Origin: Actinomycetota bacterium
GTDB taxonomy: Bacteria > Actinomycetota > JAUVYG01
NCBI GenBank assembly: GCA_030603185.1
Contig: JAUVYG010000004.1
Coordinates: 1 to 50,157, forward strand
Direction: 5' to 3'
Length of the DNA stretch: 50,157 nucleotides
The position numbers and the translations under genes were made by a program. This document shows, piece by piece, positions 16,013-24,956 of this stretch; within the stretch, counting starts at the first letter, position 1; every line of letters begins with the position of its first letter. Below the pieces are notes generated by a model, which had not been told where the DNA came from, did not search any database, and worked only from the letters and a program-made list of their open reading frames with translations.

Positions 16013-16827
16013 GCCTACTCTCTGACCTTGAAAGTCGACTTGAAAAGTTAATCGAGGGTGTATTCTCTCGCGCGCCGAGTCGGGTGGAGCCGATGGATAT
16101 CGCGCGCTTCCTCCGAAAAGAAGTAAAAGACGGCAAGCGTCAGGGCGCCGGCCGCGTGCGAGCACCCAACTTCTACACAATAGCTTTGTCCTCCAGCGAC
16201 CATCAGCACATCAAGTCTCTTGGTGGGGCGGTGACCACCGAACTCGAAAACTACCTTGAGCTAGAGGCCGGTAACCAAGAGGTCGAATACGTAGGTGAAG
16301 CCAGGGTGGTCTTCGCGGACAACCCTGACCTCAAGGCGGGTGAGGTAGATATTGTTGCCGAGATAAAGACAGACAGCGAGGTAGCGAGTGCGCTAGCAGC
16401 AGTCAATCGTGGCGAAGTCGTACCCGGGGTCGCCCCACCTATGGCTCCACCAGTGGCTCCGGTGCCTGACCCCACAATTGTGATTCCCGATCCAGATGAG
16501 TCGCACCACACCCACAAGTCGGCCGAAGATTCCGGGTACGTGCTTGTGGATACGGGCTCCAACGATGTTTACGACATTCCCCTCTGGGGGGCGATGATCG
16601 GTCGCTCACGGTGGGCAGATGTAAGCGTTCCCTCACTAGGTATCTCTAGACAGCATGCCCAGATCCAATTCGAGGACAGCCGTATTGTCATCGAAGACCT
16701 CGATAGCACAAACGGAACGAATGTGAACGACTCACGTGTGACCTCTCAAGAGTTGAGTATCGGTGACGAAATATCCATTGGTGAGCTCAAGCTTGTGCTC
16801 AAACGCAAACAGGGCCACAACCGATAA
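16009..16827 (+). CDS. fhaA: FhaA-like protein (DUF3662 + FHA)
   Basis: The 272-residue protein has the DUF3662 N-terminal domain of FhaA (about 1-120, starting LLSDLESRLEKLIEGVF). A Pro/Val-rich linker (about 140-165) leads to a C-terminal FHA domain (about 180-265) with GRSRWADVSV, S-x-x-H (SRQHAQI) and STNGTNVN. FHA domains bind phosphothreonine, so it should read out the kinases of this operon and, by analogy with actinobacteria, control wall synthesis. The TTG start overlaps the kinase stop. Confidence 0.93.
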   Translation: MSLLSDLESRLEKLIEGVFSRAPSRVEPMDIARFLRKEVKDGKRQGAGRVRAPNFYTIALSSSDHQHIKSLGGAVTTELENYLELEAGNQEVEYVGEARVVFADNPDLKAGEVDIVAEIKTDSEVASALAAVNRGEVVPGVAPPMAPPVAPVPDPTIVIPDPDESHHTHKSAEDSGYVLVDTGSNDVYDIPLWGAMIGRSRWADVSVPSLGISRQHAQIQFEDSRIVIEDLDSTNGTNVNDSRVTSQELSIGDEISIGELKLVLKRKQGHNR

Positions 16828-16828
16828 A

Positions 16829-17224
16829 TTGAGAGTAATCGGCTTGTCGCTCAATCTTGTGTTTTTGGGTCTTCTGTTCGCTCTGGTCTGGACGATCTCA
16901 AGGCTATTGATTCGAGAGACCGAGGGCGGGCGGTCGTCTAACCCGTCCTCTGGTGCCAGGTTAGTGTCCCAGATCGACGGAGTCAGCCATCCCTTGCGAG
17001 CCAAGACAACCCTTGGGAGGGACCCCTCATCAGATGTTCTTCTTACCGATGAGTTCTGTTCCGCACAACATGCAGTGATCGAGTGGAGAGGTGGACGCTG
17101 GATGCTCACCGACTTGCGCAGCACCAATGGGACCACAGTCAACGCGATCAGCGTGCACGAGACTGAGGTACAAAAAGGCGACATAATAGGTCTTGGGCGG
17201 CACGATTTTACTGTGGAGGGATGA
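16829..17224 (+). CDS. fhaB: FhaB-like membrane-anchored FHA protein
   Basis: I place the start at the TTG at 16829, one base after the fhaA stop. It gives a 131-residue protein that begins with a membrane span (about 3-25) and continues to an FHA domain with GRDPSSDVLL, SAQHAVI and STNGTTVN. This is the FhaB/FipA layout. A longer frame starting at a GTG at 16763 would put 22 polar residues before the membrane segment, out of frame inside the fhaA FHA domain, and is unlikely. In mycobacteria FhaB links the kinases to division proteins; the same role is inferred here. Confidence 0.85.
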   Translation: MRVIGLSLNLVFLGLLFALVWTISRLLIRETEGGRSSNPSSGARLVSQIDGVSHPLRAKTTLGRDPSSDVLLTDEFCSAQHAVIEWRGGRWMLTDLRSTNGTTVNAISVHETEVQKGDIIGLGRHDFTVEG

Positions 17225-17227
17225 CCG

Positions 17228-17962
17228 ATGACAAAAAAGCCCACTGCGTTCGGTCAGTCTGATATAGGGAACAAACGTGAGCGGAATGAGGATTCATTCC
17301 ACGCCGGAGAGTATCTCTTCGTGGTAGCTGACGGTATGGGGGGCCATAAGGCGGGCCATGTCGCATCGAATATGACCATTGATCTCTTGGATGACCGGAT
17401 TGAATCGATCTCGGCTGATCCCGGTGCCGCCCTCAAAGAGTCGGTAGCTATCGCCAATCATGAGATCTTCGTCCGCAGCACATCCGAGGCTAAACTTTCT
17501 GGAATGGGCACGACCGTAACCGCAGTATTCCTCCAACCGGGCAAGATCACAGTCGCCCAGGTCGGGGACAGCCGCGCATATCGATATCGTGATGGGAAGT
17601 TGACACAGCTGACCACCGACCACTCCCTGGTGCAGACCATGGTGGACTCCGGGGAGATCACACAGGAACAAGCGGAGTCCCATTCTCACCGATTCATACT
17701 CACACGTGCTCTCGGAATCGAGCCGACAGTCGAGGTCGCTTCATTCGAAGAGGGTGTCTCAGATGAAGACCGCTTCCTTCTGTGTTCGGACGGCCTGACT
17801 AATGTCTTGTCTGATGACACCATCTCTGAGGTCTTGTCGTCTCTTGACGATGAAGAAGCTGTGCGCCGACTCATCGAACTGACCAAGGACGGCGGCGCAC
17901 CAGACAACGTTACAGCAGTGGTCATCACCATACCCACCGGATCCCCGGACAGCTCTGCTTGA
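17228..17962 (+). CDS. pstP: PP2C-family Ser/Thr phosphatase
   Basis: The 244-residue PPM phosphatase has the metal-binding motifs NEDSF, ADGMGGHKAGHVAS, VGDSRAYRYR, LCSDGLTN and GAPDNVTAVV. It should reverse phosphorylation by the two kinases of the operon. Unlike mycobacterial PstP it has no membrane span or extracellular domain, being only the catalytic domain. It begins four bases after fhaB and overlaps the next gene by TTGA. Confidence 0.95.
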   Translation: MTKKPTAFGQSDIGNKRERNEDSFHAGEYLFVVADGMGGHKAGHVASNMTIDLLDDRIESISADPGAALKESVAIANHEIFVRSTSEAKLSGMGTTVTAVFLQPGKITVAQVGDSRAYRYRDGKLTQLTTDHSLVQTMVDSGEITQEQAESHSHRFILTRALGIEPTVEVASFEEGVSDEDRFLLCSDGLTNVLSDDTISEVLSSLDDEEAVRRLIELTKDGGAPDNVTAVVITIPTGSPDSSA

Positions 17963-19188
17963 TACTGGCACTGTTCGTGATGGGCGCGGTCAGTCTGACT
18001 GGCTTCACATCCGTATCGATCGCCACTGAACGACCCATCCTAGACGGTCTCTGGCTAGCGGCTGGACATTTCACAGTGACCGCCATCTTCGTCGCTTTGG
18101 TGAGAGGCTTAGGGGTAAAAGAGAGAACCCTTATCATCACGGCTGCGACTCTGGTCGCTATTGGCCTGTTGGTCCAATATCGGGTCAGTCCGGAGTTGGC
18201 TCAAGCTCAGCTCGTCTGGTACATGATCGCCCTGGCGGTGGCAGCAGTCGTGGTCTATTTCATCAAAGATCCCGGGATGCTCGAACGATACAAGTACATT
18301 CTCGGGATCGTGGGCCTGGTACTGCTTCTATCCCCTATCCCTTTTGGGGTGGTGCGGGGCGGAGCAAGACTCTGGATCGATTTTGGACCCATTTCTTTTC
18401 AACCAGCTGAGCTCGCAAAGATCATGTTGGCCGTGTTCTTCGCGGCATATCTAGCCGATCGCTATCGCCAGCTGAGTAGCGGCAGCGATCGACTAATGCG
18501 TCTCCCCCGCCTCGCAGACGTCGGACCGCTCATCGCGATGTGGGTCATTTCTATGCTGGTCTTGGTGCTCGAGAGGGATCTGGGCTCCAGCCTGATCTTC
18601 TTCAGTCTATTCCTGGTGCTTCTGTACGTCGCCACGGCTCGCTGGTTATACCCGGTGATTGGGCTAGGTCTGTTCACCGCGGGAGCCTGGGCCAGCTATT
18701 ACGTTTTCGACCATGTAAGTCTTCGCATCAATGTGTGGTTGGATCCGTGGACGGATTTCTTCGGAAGCGGCTATCAGGTAGCTCAAGCTCAACTGGCGTT
18801 CGCAACCGGTGGGATCGCCGGACGAGGTCTTGGACAGGGTTCGCCGGAGCTTATTCCAGCTGCTGCCACTGACTTTCCTCTGGCCGTGATCGGCGAGGAG
18901 CTAGGTCTTATCGGTGTAGGCTTGGTGATACTGCTGATCATTCTCCTGGTCGGTCGGGGCTTTTCCATTGCTCTCAACACCCAGGACCTATTCACAAAAC
19001 TATTGGCCACAGGCCTAGCTTCGGCCATCGGCCTGCAAGCACTGGTGATCATCGGAGGGGTCACCAAGGCGATTCCCATGACCGGGGTGACCCTCCCCTT
19101 CGTCAGCTACGGCGGAAGCTCACTTCTGACCAACTCCCTGATCTTGGCCCTACTTCTACGCATCCGACCTAACGGCGGTGAGTCATGA
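17959..19188 (+). CDS. SEDS glycosyltransferase (FtsW/RodA family)
   Basis: A 409-residue polytopic protein of the FtsW/RodA/SpoVE family, the peptidoglycan polymerase that works with a class B PBP. It contains about ten spans and the family motifs GGARLWIDFGPISFQPAELAK, LERDLGSS and, near the C-terminus, TGVTLPFVSYGGSSLLTN. The start is TTG overlapping the phosphatase stop. Whether it works in elongation or division is not decided by sequence; in actinobacteria the equivalent gene is called rodA or ftsW. Confidence 0.95.
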   Translation: MILALFVMGAVSLTGFTSVSIATERPILDGLWLAAGHFTVTAIFVALVRGLGVKERTLIITAATLVAIGLLVQYRVSPELAQAQLVWYMIALAVAAVVVYFIKDPGMLERYKYILGIVGLVLLLSPIPFGVVRGGARLWIDFGPISFQPAELAKIMLAVFFAAYLADRYRQLSSGSDRLMRLPRLADVGPLIAMWVISMLVLVLERDLGSSLIFFSLFLVLLYVATARWLYPVIGLGLFTAGAWASYYVFDHVSLRINVWLDPWTDFFGSGYQVAQAQLAFATGGIAGRGLGQGSPELIPAAATDFPLAVIGEELGLIGVGLVILLIILLVGRGFSIALNTQDLFTKLLATGLASAIGLQALVIIGGVTKAIPMTGVTLPFVSYGGSSLLTNSLILALLLRIRPNGGES

Positions 19189-20582
19189 GTGTGCTCGGGA
19201 GTCCAGCGAACGGGAGAATAAGAGCGCTATTCCGGATCATCCTCGGTCTATTTCTTGCCCTATTCCTATACATCGCCTACCTGCAGACTATTGCCGCGGA
19301 CGGCACTGCGGGAAGATCCGAGAACACCAGAACCGCCTTTGAGGAGTTCGAATCCCCCAGAGGATCCATCCTATCTTCAGACGGTGTGGTCCTGGCCGAG
19401 TCCGTCGCAGATGGTCAGGGCGGCTTTGTCCGAAAGTATCCGCTTGGATCTGTCGCAGCTCATCTTGTCGGATACGATTCATTTCGGTTCGGTTCTACCG
19501 GTGTCGAAAGGGCAAGATCCGCGATCCTGTCCGGCATCTCCGGTGGTCGCCTGTTCGACAGATTCCTGCGCCTGGGTGTACCCGGGGATGACAGCGGTCG
19601 TGATGTTGTGTTGACCATTGATTCCGTTCTACAGCAATTGGCCGCAGATCAGCTAGGTTCCCGCAATGGCGCCGTCGTGATGCTAAGAATAGATGACGGC
19701 GCCATCCTCGCTGCTCACTCATACCCCTCATTCAACCCGGGGCAGATAGACACCGAACTTCCCAACCTAAGAGAACGCACCGATGCCCCATTGCTCAACC
19801 GAGCATTCCAGGGCCTATATACTCCTGGGTCCACATTCAAAGTGATCACAGCAGCATCCGCTCTAGATTCCGGCGTAGCGACCCCCGACTCCACTCTATC
19901 CAGTCCCTCCGTCCTGACCATCGAGGGGGGCGACATCACCAATCACGGCCGAGAGAACTGTGGCGATTTGTCCATCAGCGAAGCATTCGCTAGATCCTGC
20001 AACACGGCGTTCGCAGCGCTCGGGGTCGAGGTCGGAGAAAGCGCCCTTTTCGAGACTGCTCGATCCTTTGGGTTTGAAAGATCCATGATCGACGTGCTCC
20101 CCACCAATCCTTCTCGCCTGCCCGCCGGAGGAGTCGAGGACGACCTGGATCTGGGATGGACATCCGCCGGTCAGGGTCGGACTCTGGCATCTCCGCTTCA
20201 GATGGCCATAGTAGCCGCAGTTATCGCAGGAGACGGACGTCTAGCCTCCGCCAGGCTCATCGAATCAGACCTTAGAGGAGCAGACTCACTTATAGATCGA
20301 GCCGTGATTCCCCGCGAGATCGCCGAGGAGCTTCAGAAGATGATGGAACGTGTCGTGGCCAGCGGGACTGGCCGAGCAGCCTCAGTACCTGGCATCAGGG
20401 TAGCCGGAAAAACCGGTACGGCAGAGCTTGCTGACGCGGCGGATCACGCATGGTTCATCGGGTATGCGCCGGCGACCGCGCCCCAGGTAGCTGTTGCAGT
20501 CATCGTCGAGAATGGTGGCTCAGGTGGCGCGGTCGCCGCTCCCATCGCTGGAAAACTTCTGGAAGCGGCAATTTCCCGTTAA
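19185..20582 (+). CDS. pbpA: Class B penicillin-binding protein (PbpA type)
   Basis: A 465-residue transpeptidase with one N-terminal span (about 14-34), a short pedestal and the catalytic domain. The active-site motifs are S216-T-F-K (YTPGSTFK), S271-C-N and K409-T-G (VAGKTGTAEL). It cross-links peptidoglycan together with the SEDS partner encoded just upstream, with which it overlaps (ATGA). The size and short pedestal match actinobacterial PbpA. A small inverted repeat CCCGT-TAAT-ACGGG spans its stop codon. Confidence 0.95.
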   Translation: MSVLGSPANGRIRALFRIILGLFLALFLYIAYLQTIAADGTAGRSENTRTAFEEFESPRGSILSSDGVVLAESVADGQGGFVRKYPLGSVAAHLVGYDSFRFGSTGVERARSAILSGISGGRLFDRFLRLGVPGDDSGRDVVLTIDSVLQQLAADQLGSRNGAVVMLRIDDGAILAAHSYPSFNPGQIDTELPNLRERTDAPLLNRAFQGLYTPGSTFKVITAASALDSGVATPDSTLSSPSVLTIEGGDITNHGRENCGDLSISEAFARSCNTAFAALGVEVGESALFETARSFGFERSMIDVLPTNPSRLPAGGVEDDLDLGWTSAGQGRTLASPLQMAIVAAVIAGDGRLASARLIESDLRGADSLIDRAVIPREIAEELQKMMERVVASGTGRAASVPGIRVAGKTGTAELADAADHAWFIGYAPATAPQVAVAVIVENGGSGGAVAAPIAGKLLEAAISR

Positions 20583-20629
20583 TACGGGCATCGCATGTGC
20601 TAACATCCGTCTAAACCCTGAACCACGGG

Positions 20630-22573
20630 ATGAGCTTGGACAACATCTTCACTGAACGGGTCTTCGCGGACCGATATCAGATACTGGAAAAGATCGGCTC
20701 GGGCGGTATGGCCGATGTCTATCGGGCCCTCGACCGTGAGCTCGACCGCAAAGTGGCCATCAAGGTCCTTCACCACCGCCACGGGCAAGACGCTCAATTC
20801 GTTGAACGCTTTCGCAGAGAAGCTCGTTCCGTCGCCCAGCTGAACCACCCCAACATCGTCCAGGTCTACGATTGGGGCAAAGAGGGCGACACCAACTTCC
20901 TGGTCATGGAACTTCTGAACGGCCAGACGCTAAAACAAATCATCAATGACAGAGCGCCTATGTCATCCAGCGAAGCGATATCAATCGGACTTCAGGCTTG
21001 TGCTGCGCTGGATTATGCTCATGACCATAAGGTCATCCACCGAGATATTAAGCCACACAACATAGTCATCAGTCCGGCCGGTCAGGCAAAGGTCACAGAT
21101 TTCGGAATCGCTCAAGCCCAGACAGATGACGCTACAGTCACCCAAGAAGGCTTCCTGCTGGGAACCGCACAGTACTGCTCCCCCGAACAGGCACAAGGCC
21201 GGCCAGTCGTCCGTGGTAGTGACATCTACTCGCTTGGCATAGTCATGTACGAGATGCTGACTGGCACCCTGCCTTTTGATGGTGATAATCCAATTTCAGT
21301 CGCCATGTCTCAGGTCAATGACGAGCCCACACCTCCGAGTCAGTTACGTGGGGACATACCCACGGATGTCGAAGCAGTAGTGATGAGGGCCCTGTCAAAG
21401 AGCGCTGAGGCCCGGTTCGCGACTGCTGGGGAGATGTCCTCAGCTCTAGAGCGAGCACGAGAGAACCTAAGACGAGGACTGGCCGGCGCTGCCACGACCA
21501 CCCCGGGCTCTGGGGTCGAAGACCAGCCCACTGTTGCGATTCCAATAGGTGACGCTCTTAATCGGCCATCTCTCACCGACTTCGAGGAATCACAAGAAGC
21601 CTCGAAACGTGGCCGCAAGATCGGTATAGCCGTAGCAGCAGTCGTCAGCCTGCTCCTTGCCATCGGTGTGGCATTTGCTCTGGTCGGGGGCGGCGATGAC
21701 CCCCTCGCTGAGACTGTTGACACCCCCGACCTCACCGGACTTACCCTCGATGACGCTCAGGATCAACTCAATGCGGCCGGGCTGTCACTAGGAAGCATCC
21801 ACCAGGAACCGCATGAGACGGCGGCTGATGGCACAGTATTCATTCAAGACCCAAACCCCACAGACACCGCTGAAGTAGGCTCTAAAGTCGAAGTGTGGGT
21901 CTCGACCGGGCAAGAGTCGGTCACAGTTCCAAATGTTGTCGGAGAGACTTTGGACAATGCTACCGACGCACTTCAGGGCGATAGCCTGAAGGTCGGAGAC
22001 GTTGAGCAGGTATTCGACGATGAGGTACCCGCCGGCGAGGTCATGTCACAAGACCCCCGTGCCGATACCTCTGCAGCGATGGACAGTGAAGTCGATCTCA
22101 CAGTGAGCAAGGGCATTGAACCCGATGAAACGGTTGTCGTTCCAAGCCTGCTGGGTCTCAGTAAGTCAGCAGCACTGTCAAAACTGAATCAGCGAGGCCT
22201 GGTGGCCTCGGAAGAGGATGAGTTCAGCACTACAATCCCAGTGGACACGGTTGCTCGTCAGACGCCTCAACCCGGTGACTCCGTACGTAAGGGTTCAGCT
22301 GTGACTATTTTCCTCTCGAGAGGCCCTCAGACCGTTAAGGTGCCGGATCTTGTTGGTCTACCGCAGAGTTCAGCCGAAAGGCAGCTGCGAGATAAGGGAC
22401 TGGAGTTCCAGATACTTCAGGAAGAAAACGACGCGTTCGAACCAGGATCCGTCATCGCCCAAGACATACGAGTCGACACGATCGTTTCAGTGGGCAGCAC
22501 AATTGTAATCATTCTGGCCATCCCAATCACAGAGTTACCGCCCGGGGACGAGACCCCAGACGCAGAGGACTGA
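20630..22573 (+). CDS. pknB: PASTA-domain Ser/Thr kinase PknB
   Basis: The 647-residue kinase has the catalytic domain at about 15-280 (SGGMADVY loop, K45, H137-R-D139 in HRDIKPHN, D157-F-G). A juxtamembrane linker and one span (about 331-352) follow, then four PASTA repeats outside the cell (about 362-636). PASTA repeats bind lipid II or muropeptides and tell the kinase about wall synthesis. The repeats share phrases such as VTVPNVVGET, VVVPSLLGLS and VKVPDLVGLP. The end is a Pro/Asp-rich tail. It closes the cell-envelope operon, 47 bases after pbpA. Confidence 0.97.
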   Translation: MSLDNIFTERVFADRYQILEKIGSGGMADVYRALDRELDRKVAIKVLHHRHGQDAQFVERFRREARSVAQLNHPNIVQVYDWGKEGDTNFLVMELLNGQTLKQIINDRAPMSSSEAISIGLQACAALDYAHDHKVIHRDIKPHNIVISPAGQAKVTDFGIAQAQTDDATVTQEGFLLGTAQYCSPEQAQGRPVVRGSDIYSLGIVMYEMLTGTLPFDGDNPISVAMSQVNDEPTPPSQLRGDIPTDVEAVVMRALSKSAEARFATAGEMSSALERARENLRRGLAGAATTTPGSGVEDQPTVAIPIGDALNRPSLTDFEESQEASKRGRKIGIAVAAVVSLLLAIGVAFALVGGGDDPLAETVDTPDLTGLTLDDAQDQLNAAGLSLGSIHQEPHETAADGTVFIQDPNPTDTAEVGSKVEVWVSTGQESVTVPNVVGETLDNATDALQGDSLKVGDVEQVFDDEVPAGEVMSQDPRADTSAAMDSEVDLTVSKGIEPDETVVVPSLLGLSKSAALSKLNQRGLVASEEDEFSTTIPVDTVARQTPQPGDSVRKGSAVTIFLSRGPQTVKVPDLVGLPQSSAERQLRDKGLEFQILQEENDAFEPGSVIAQDIRVDTIVSVGSTIVIILAIPITELPPGDETPDAED

Positions 22574-22574
22574 T

Positions 22575-23480
22575 CTAGTCCAGTCCGTGTTCCGACTTGA
22601 CCCTATCGACAATGGTGCGTATCTGGGACTCGATCGGAAAGACCACACTCGCTCGCCCGGCGTAACCGACACTTCCTGGAAGTACGATCGCCTCTACATT
22701 TTCAGCAGGAATCCTCTTCAGCCCCTTGGCCACCTTTAGAGCCTCAATGACTGGAAGGTCTGTCCGAAGATTGTCCTTCATAAGGCTGACGATGTAACCG
22801 AGGTCTGTCCCATCGTTTCCATCCAGGAACTTATCGTGAGCTCCCTGCACCATGCGCTGCTGATTGGCAGCTCGTCCGAAGTCCCCGCCCACAACAGCTT
22901 TTCTCGCACGAGCCAAGCCAAGGGCGTTGGGTCCATTGAGTTCGTTGTGCCCCGCAGGCAGATTGATCTTTGCCCCGCTGTCATTGATTCGCCTCTCGAG
23001 GTCAACCGGTATCGTGCCAATGGCGTCGACAACCCTCTTGTATGACCAGAACTCAGCCAGCACGTAGTAGTCGACAGGTAGCCCCAAGAACTCCGAGACA
23101 GTCCTTGCGGTGAGCTCCGGACCCCCGAAGGTGAGCGAGGCGTTGATCTTGTTGCGCCCATGACCGGGAATGGCAACGTAAGAGTCCCGCGGGAACGATA
23201 GTAATGTCATCCTCTTCTTTTCCGGACTGATGAGAGCGTACATGATAGCGTCAGCGCGCTCACCCGGCTCGTAACTTCTTTTGTCACTACCCAAAAGCAG
23301 CAGAGCAATAGTGCCCGATTCGACCTCAGGAACTAGCGCCGGAATATCCGGAGTCACCCCAATGGGCGTCATGGTCGGTGGGTCAGGGATTGCATCGGTC
23401 TTAGCCTTAGGGCATCCGGTGGCGAAAAGCGCGAACATCAAGGCTGATATGAATAGCGTACTGAGAGCTCTTCTCGTCAA
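22575..23480 (-). CDS. LytR-CpsA-Psr (LCP) family lipoprotein
   Basis: A 301-residue extracytoplasmic LCP protein, a family that transfers polymers such as teichoic acid, arabinogalactan or capsule from a lipid carrier to peptidoglycan. The N-terminus is a lipoprotein signal with lipobox LFATGC, which is unusual because most LCP proteins keep a membrane span. LCP motifs include LLLGSDKRSYEPGERADAIM, SFPRDSYVAIPGHGRNKINA, FGGPELTARTVSEFLG and LGLARARK. The start is TTG with AAGGA upstream and a strong promoter. It converges on pknB with one base between the stops. Confidence 0.92.
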   Translation of the reverse strand: MTRRALSTLFISALMFALFATGCPKAKTDAIPDPPTMTPIGVTPDIPALVPEVESGTIALLLLGSDKRSYEPGERADAIMYALISPEKKRMTLLSFPRDSYVAIPGHGRNKINASLTFGGPELTARTVSEFLGLPVDYYVLAEFWSYKRVVDAIGTIPVDLERRINDSGAKINLPAGHNELNGPNALGLARARKAVVGGDFGRAANQQRMVQGAHDKFLDGNDGTDLGYIVSLMKDNLRTDLPVIEALKVAKGLKRIPAENVEAIVLPGSVGYAGRASVVFPIESQIRTIVDRVKSEHGLD

Positions 23481-23534
23481 GACAGCGATTCCTTCGCTAG
23501 TTCGAGTGGTTTTGGAGCCATCCGGCTCGGGCAG

Positions 23535-23563
23535 AGATTAACAACCACAGAGGCCGGTGTCAA
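23535..23563 (-). promoter_or_regulatory. Promoter for the LCP gene
   Basis: Minus strand TTGACA (23558-23563), exactly 17 bases, then TAATCT (23535-23540), 55 bases before the TTG start. This is a near-consensus housekeeping promoter. Confidence 0.65.
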
Positions 23564-23588
23564 ACCTCCATAAATCGGACCGGTTCAG

Positions 23589-23616
23589 TTGTTATTTAGG
23601 CATTACAGGGTAGAAT
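23589..23616 (+). promoter_or_regulatory. Promoter for the DUF151 nuclease gene
   Basis: TTGTTA (23589-23594), 16 bases, then TAGAAT (23611-23616). The expected transcript start is followed within about ten bases by AAGGAG (23629-23634) and the TTG at 23644. It is back-to-back with the LCP promoter. Confidence 0.5.
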
Positions 23617-23643
23617 TGGAACCGTGAAAAGGAGATTACCTCA

Positions 23644-24123
23644 TTGAATGAAACTGAACTCCAGGTGCATGGCGTGAACTTGGACATGATGACCAACCAA
23701 CCGGTCGTAATTTTAAAGGACCTAGAGTCAAAAAAGTTCCTACCCATTTGGATAGGGCAGTTCGAGGCGACCTCAATACTCATGGAGATTCAGGGAGTCG
23801 AAGCGGCTCGACCGCTTACTCATGATCTTCTTCGCAACGTCATCGACGAGCTCGGCGCGGATGTGGTCAAGATTGTAATCGACGACATCGAAGAAGGCAC
23901 ATTCTTCGCTAAGATTCATCTTCGGATGCCTAACTCTACGAGGCCCGTCGATGCCAGACCAAGTGATGCCATCGCTCTAGCCGTACGAACAAGGTCCCCC
24001 ATTTTTGCCACAGATAAGGTTGTCGAAAAGGCCGCTATGGCGACTGAGTTCGGCGAAGAGGACGAGGTCGAGAAGTTTCGAGAGTTCCTGGATGGAATCG
24101 AGCCAGAGGATTTTCAGGAGTAG
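23644..24123 (+). CDS. Bifunctional nuclease family (DUF151) protein
   Basis: The 159-residue protein matches the DUF151 family along its length: LPIWIGQFEATSILMEIQG, the RPLTHDLL segment, FFAKIHL, and DARPSDAIALAVRT. Some members degrade both RNA and DNA, but the role in this organism is unknown. The start is TTG with AAGGAG nine bases upstream. The acidic C-terminal tail (about 135-159) is typical. It is a single-gene transcript converging on the SH3 gene. Confidence 0.9.
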   Translation: MNETELQVHGVNLDMMTNQPVVILKDLESKKFLPIWIGQFEATSILMEIQGVEAARPLTHDLLRNVIDELGADVVKIVIDDIEEGTFFAKIHLRMPNSTRPVDARPSDAIALAVRTRSPIFATDKVVEKAAMATEFGEEDEVEKFREFLDGIEPEDFQE

Positions 24124-24136
24124 GCTGAGCGCCTCT

Positions 24137-24601
24137 CTACAGATCCCCGCTTAGGACTTTCACAAAGCGCCCGTCAGCTGAGACGTAGCCCTGTATTCCA
24201 TTTGAGTCGACCACCTTGTACCAGCCGTCCTCTTTGGCGATCACGCCGAGCTTGCTACCTTTGACAGCAGAACCCAGAACTTTGGCGCTCGTATTAGGCG
24301 TGGCCCGAATATTCAATGATCCTGAGATCACAACCTCAATCTGACCTATGGTCTTGGGGCCCGGCGCTGCAGTAGTCGTGGTCGCCTTAGGTTCAGGTGT
24401 GCTTGCGCCTGCGGCTTCGACATCGCCCGTCGCCTCAGAGTCCGCGGTCACAGTGTCTGCGGATGAGGCCATGTCGGACTGTTCGCTCATGACCGCAGTC
24501 ACCTGTGTGAGCATATAGATCGCTAGTACTGCCAACGCCACCCAGGCAGCTATTCGAAAGTACTTACGATTGTTGTCGATGATGTCTTGTAGATGGTTCA
24601 T
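24137..24601 (-). CDS. Membrane-anchored bacterial SH3 protein
   Basis: A 154-residue protein with a short cytoplasmic N-terminus, one membrane span (about 16-38), a Thr/Ala/Glu-rich linker (about 40-85) and a C-terminal bacterial SH3 domain. The domain is recognised by SLNIRATPNTSAKVLGSAVKG and EDGWYKVVDSNGIQGYVSADGRFV. Such domains bind wall peptides outside the cell. It lies three bases downstream of the 40-residue TM gene and is probably in the tRNA-Met-rpmG transcript, where nusG would usually be. Confidence 0.8.
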   Translation of the reverse strand: MNHLQDIIDNNRKYFRIAAWVALAVLAIYMLTQVTAVMSEQSDMASSADTVTADSEATGDVEAAGASTPEPKATTTTAAPGPKTIGQIEVVISGSLNIRATPNTSAKVLGSAVKGSKLGVIAKEDGWYKVVDSNGIQGYVSADGRFVKVLSGDL

Positions 24602-24604
24602 AGA

Positions 24605-24727
24605 TTACGCCGTATACCAGAGGACAAAAACGTAAAAGATCAAAGTGACTGAGCCAGCTGCGAGCAGGCTTTTCCAAATGATGATCTCATCACGCTTCTC
24701 GGGGCTGATCTTTTTTGTATTAGCCAT
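24605..24727 (-). CDS. 40-residue single-TM protein in the secE position
   Basis: A short frame with ATG start encodes 40 residues. The charged N-terminal part (MANTKKISPEKRDE) is followed by one membrane span (about 19-38). It lies between rpmG and the SH3 gene with 26- and 3-base gaps. In most bacteria rpmG is followed by secE, itself a small single-span protein, but here the conserved SecE features (amphipathic helix with a Lys-x-x-x-W-P element) are not visible. It may be an orphan membrane protein, an extremely divergent SecE, or a partner of the SH3 protein. A clean frame, spacing and coding composition support it. Confidence 0.6.
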   Translation of the reverse strand: MANTKKISPEKRDEIIIWKSLLAAGSVTLIFYVFVLWYTA

Positions 24728-24753
24728 GTATTACCGCCCTCTGGACGATCGTG

Positions 24754-24903
24754 CTATCGAGTCTCTTTGTGGGAAGTGTGCTTCCCACACCATTGACAGT
24801 ACTTGTTGAGTTCGATCCTGTCAGGATTGTTTCGCTTATTCTTCTTGGTCGCATAATTGCGCCTCTTGCACTCTGTGCAAGCTAGTGTCACCAAATCACG
24901 CAC
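24754..24903 (-). CDS. rpmG: Ribosomal protein bL33
   Basis: The 49-residue product has the two CxxC zinc pairs of the C+ form of bL33 (CTEC and CQWC), with [20 protein letters not shown] between them. A GTG start at 24903 is supported by AAAGGAG six bases upstream; an ATG further up is followed by a stop within eight codons. It follows tRNA-Met, as in many bacteria where tRNA genes precede rpmG-secE-nusG. Confidence 0.95.
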   Translation of the reverse strand: MRDLVTLACTECKRRNYATKKNKRNNPDRIELNKYCQWCGKHTSHKETR

Positions 24904-24956
24904 TGGCTGCTCCTTTCATGGGCATACATAAGTTTTTATCACAAATCCGGGTTCGG

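Noticed and set aside
16763-16828. Longer FhaB frame starting with a GTG inside fhaA
   Set aside because: It places 22 polar residues ahead of the membrane segment; FhaB homologues begin with the membrane segment, and the TTG at 16829 follows the fhaA stop directly.
20575-20588. Terminator at the pbpA end (CCCGT-TAAT-ACGGG)
   Set aside because: Only a five-pair stem without a T tract, and pknB belongs to the same gene order; it is not convincing as a terminator.
24605-24727. Calling the 40-residue frame secE from its position
   Set aside because: Size and the lack of the Lys-rich W-P element do not support it; position alone is not enough.
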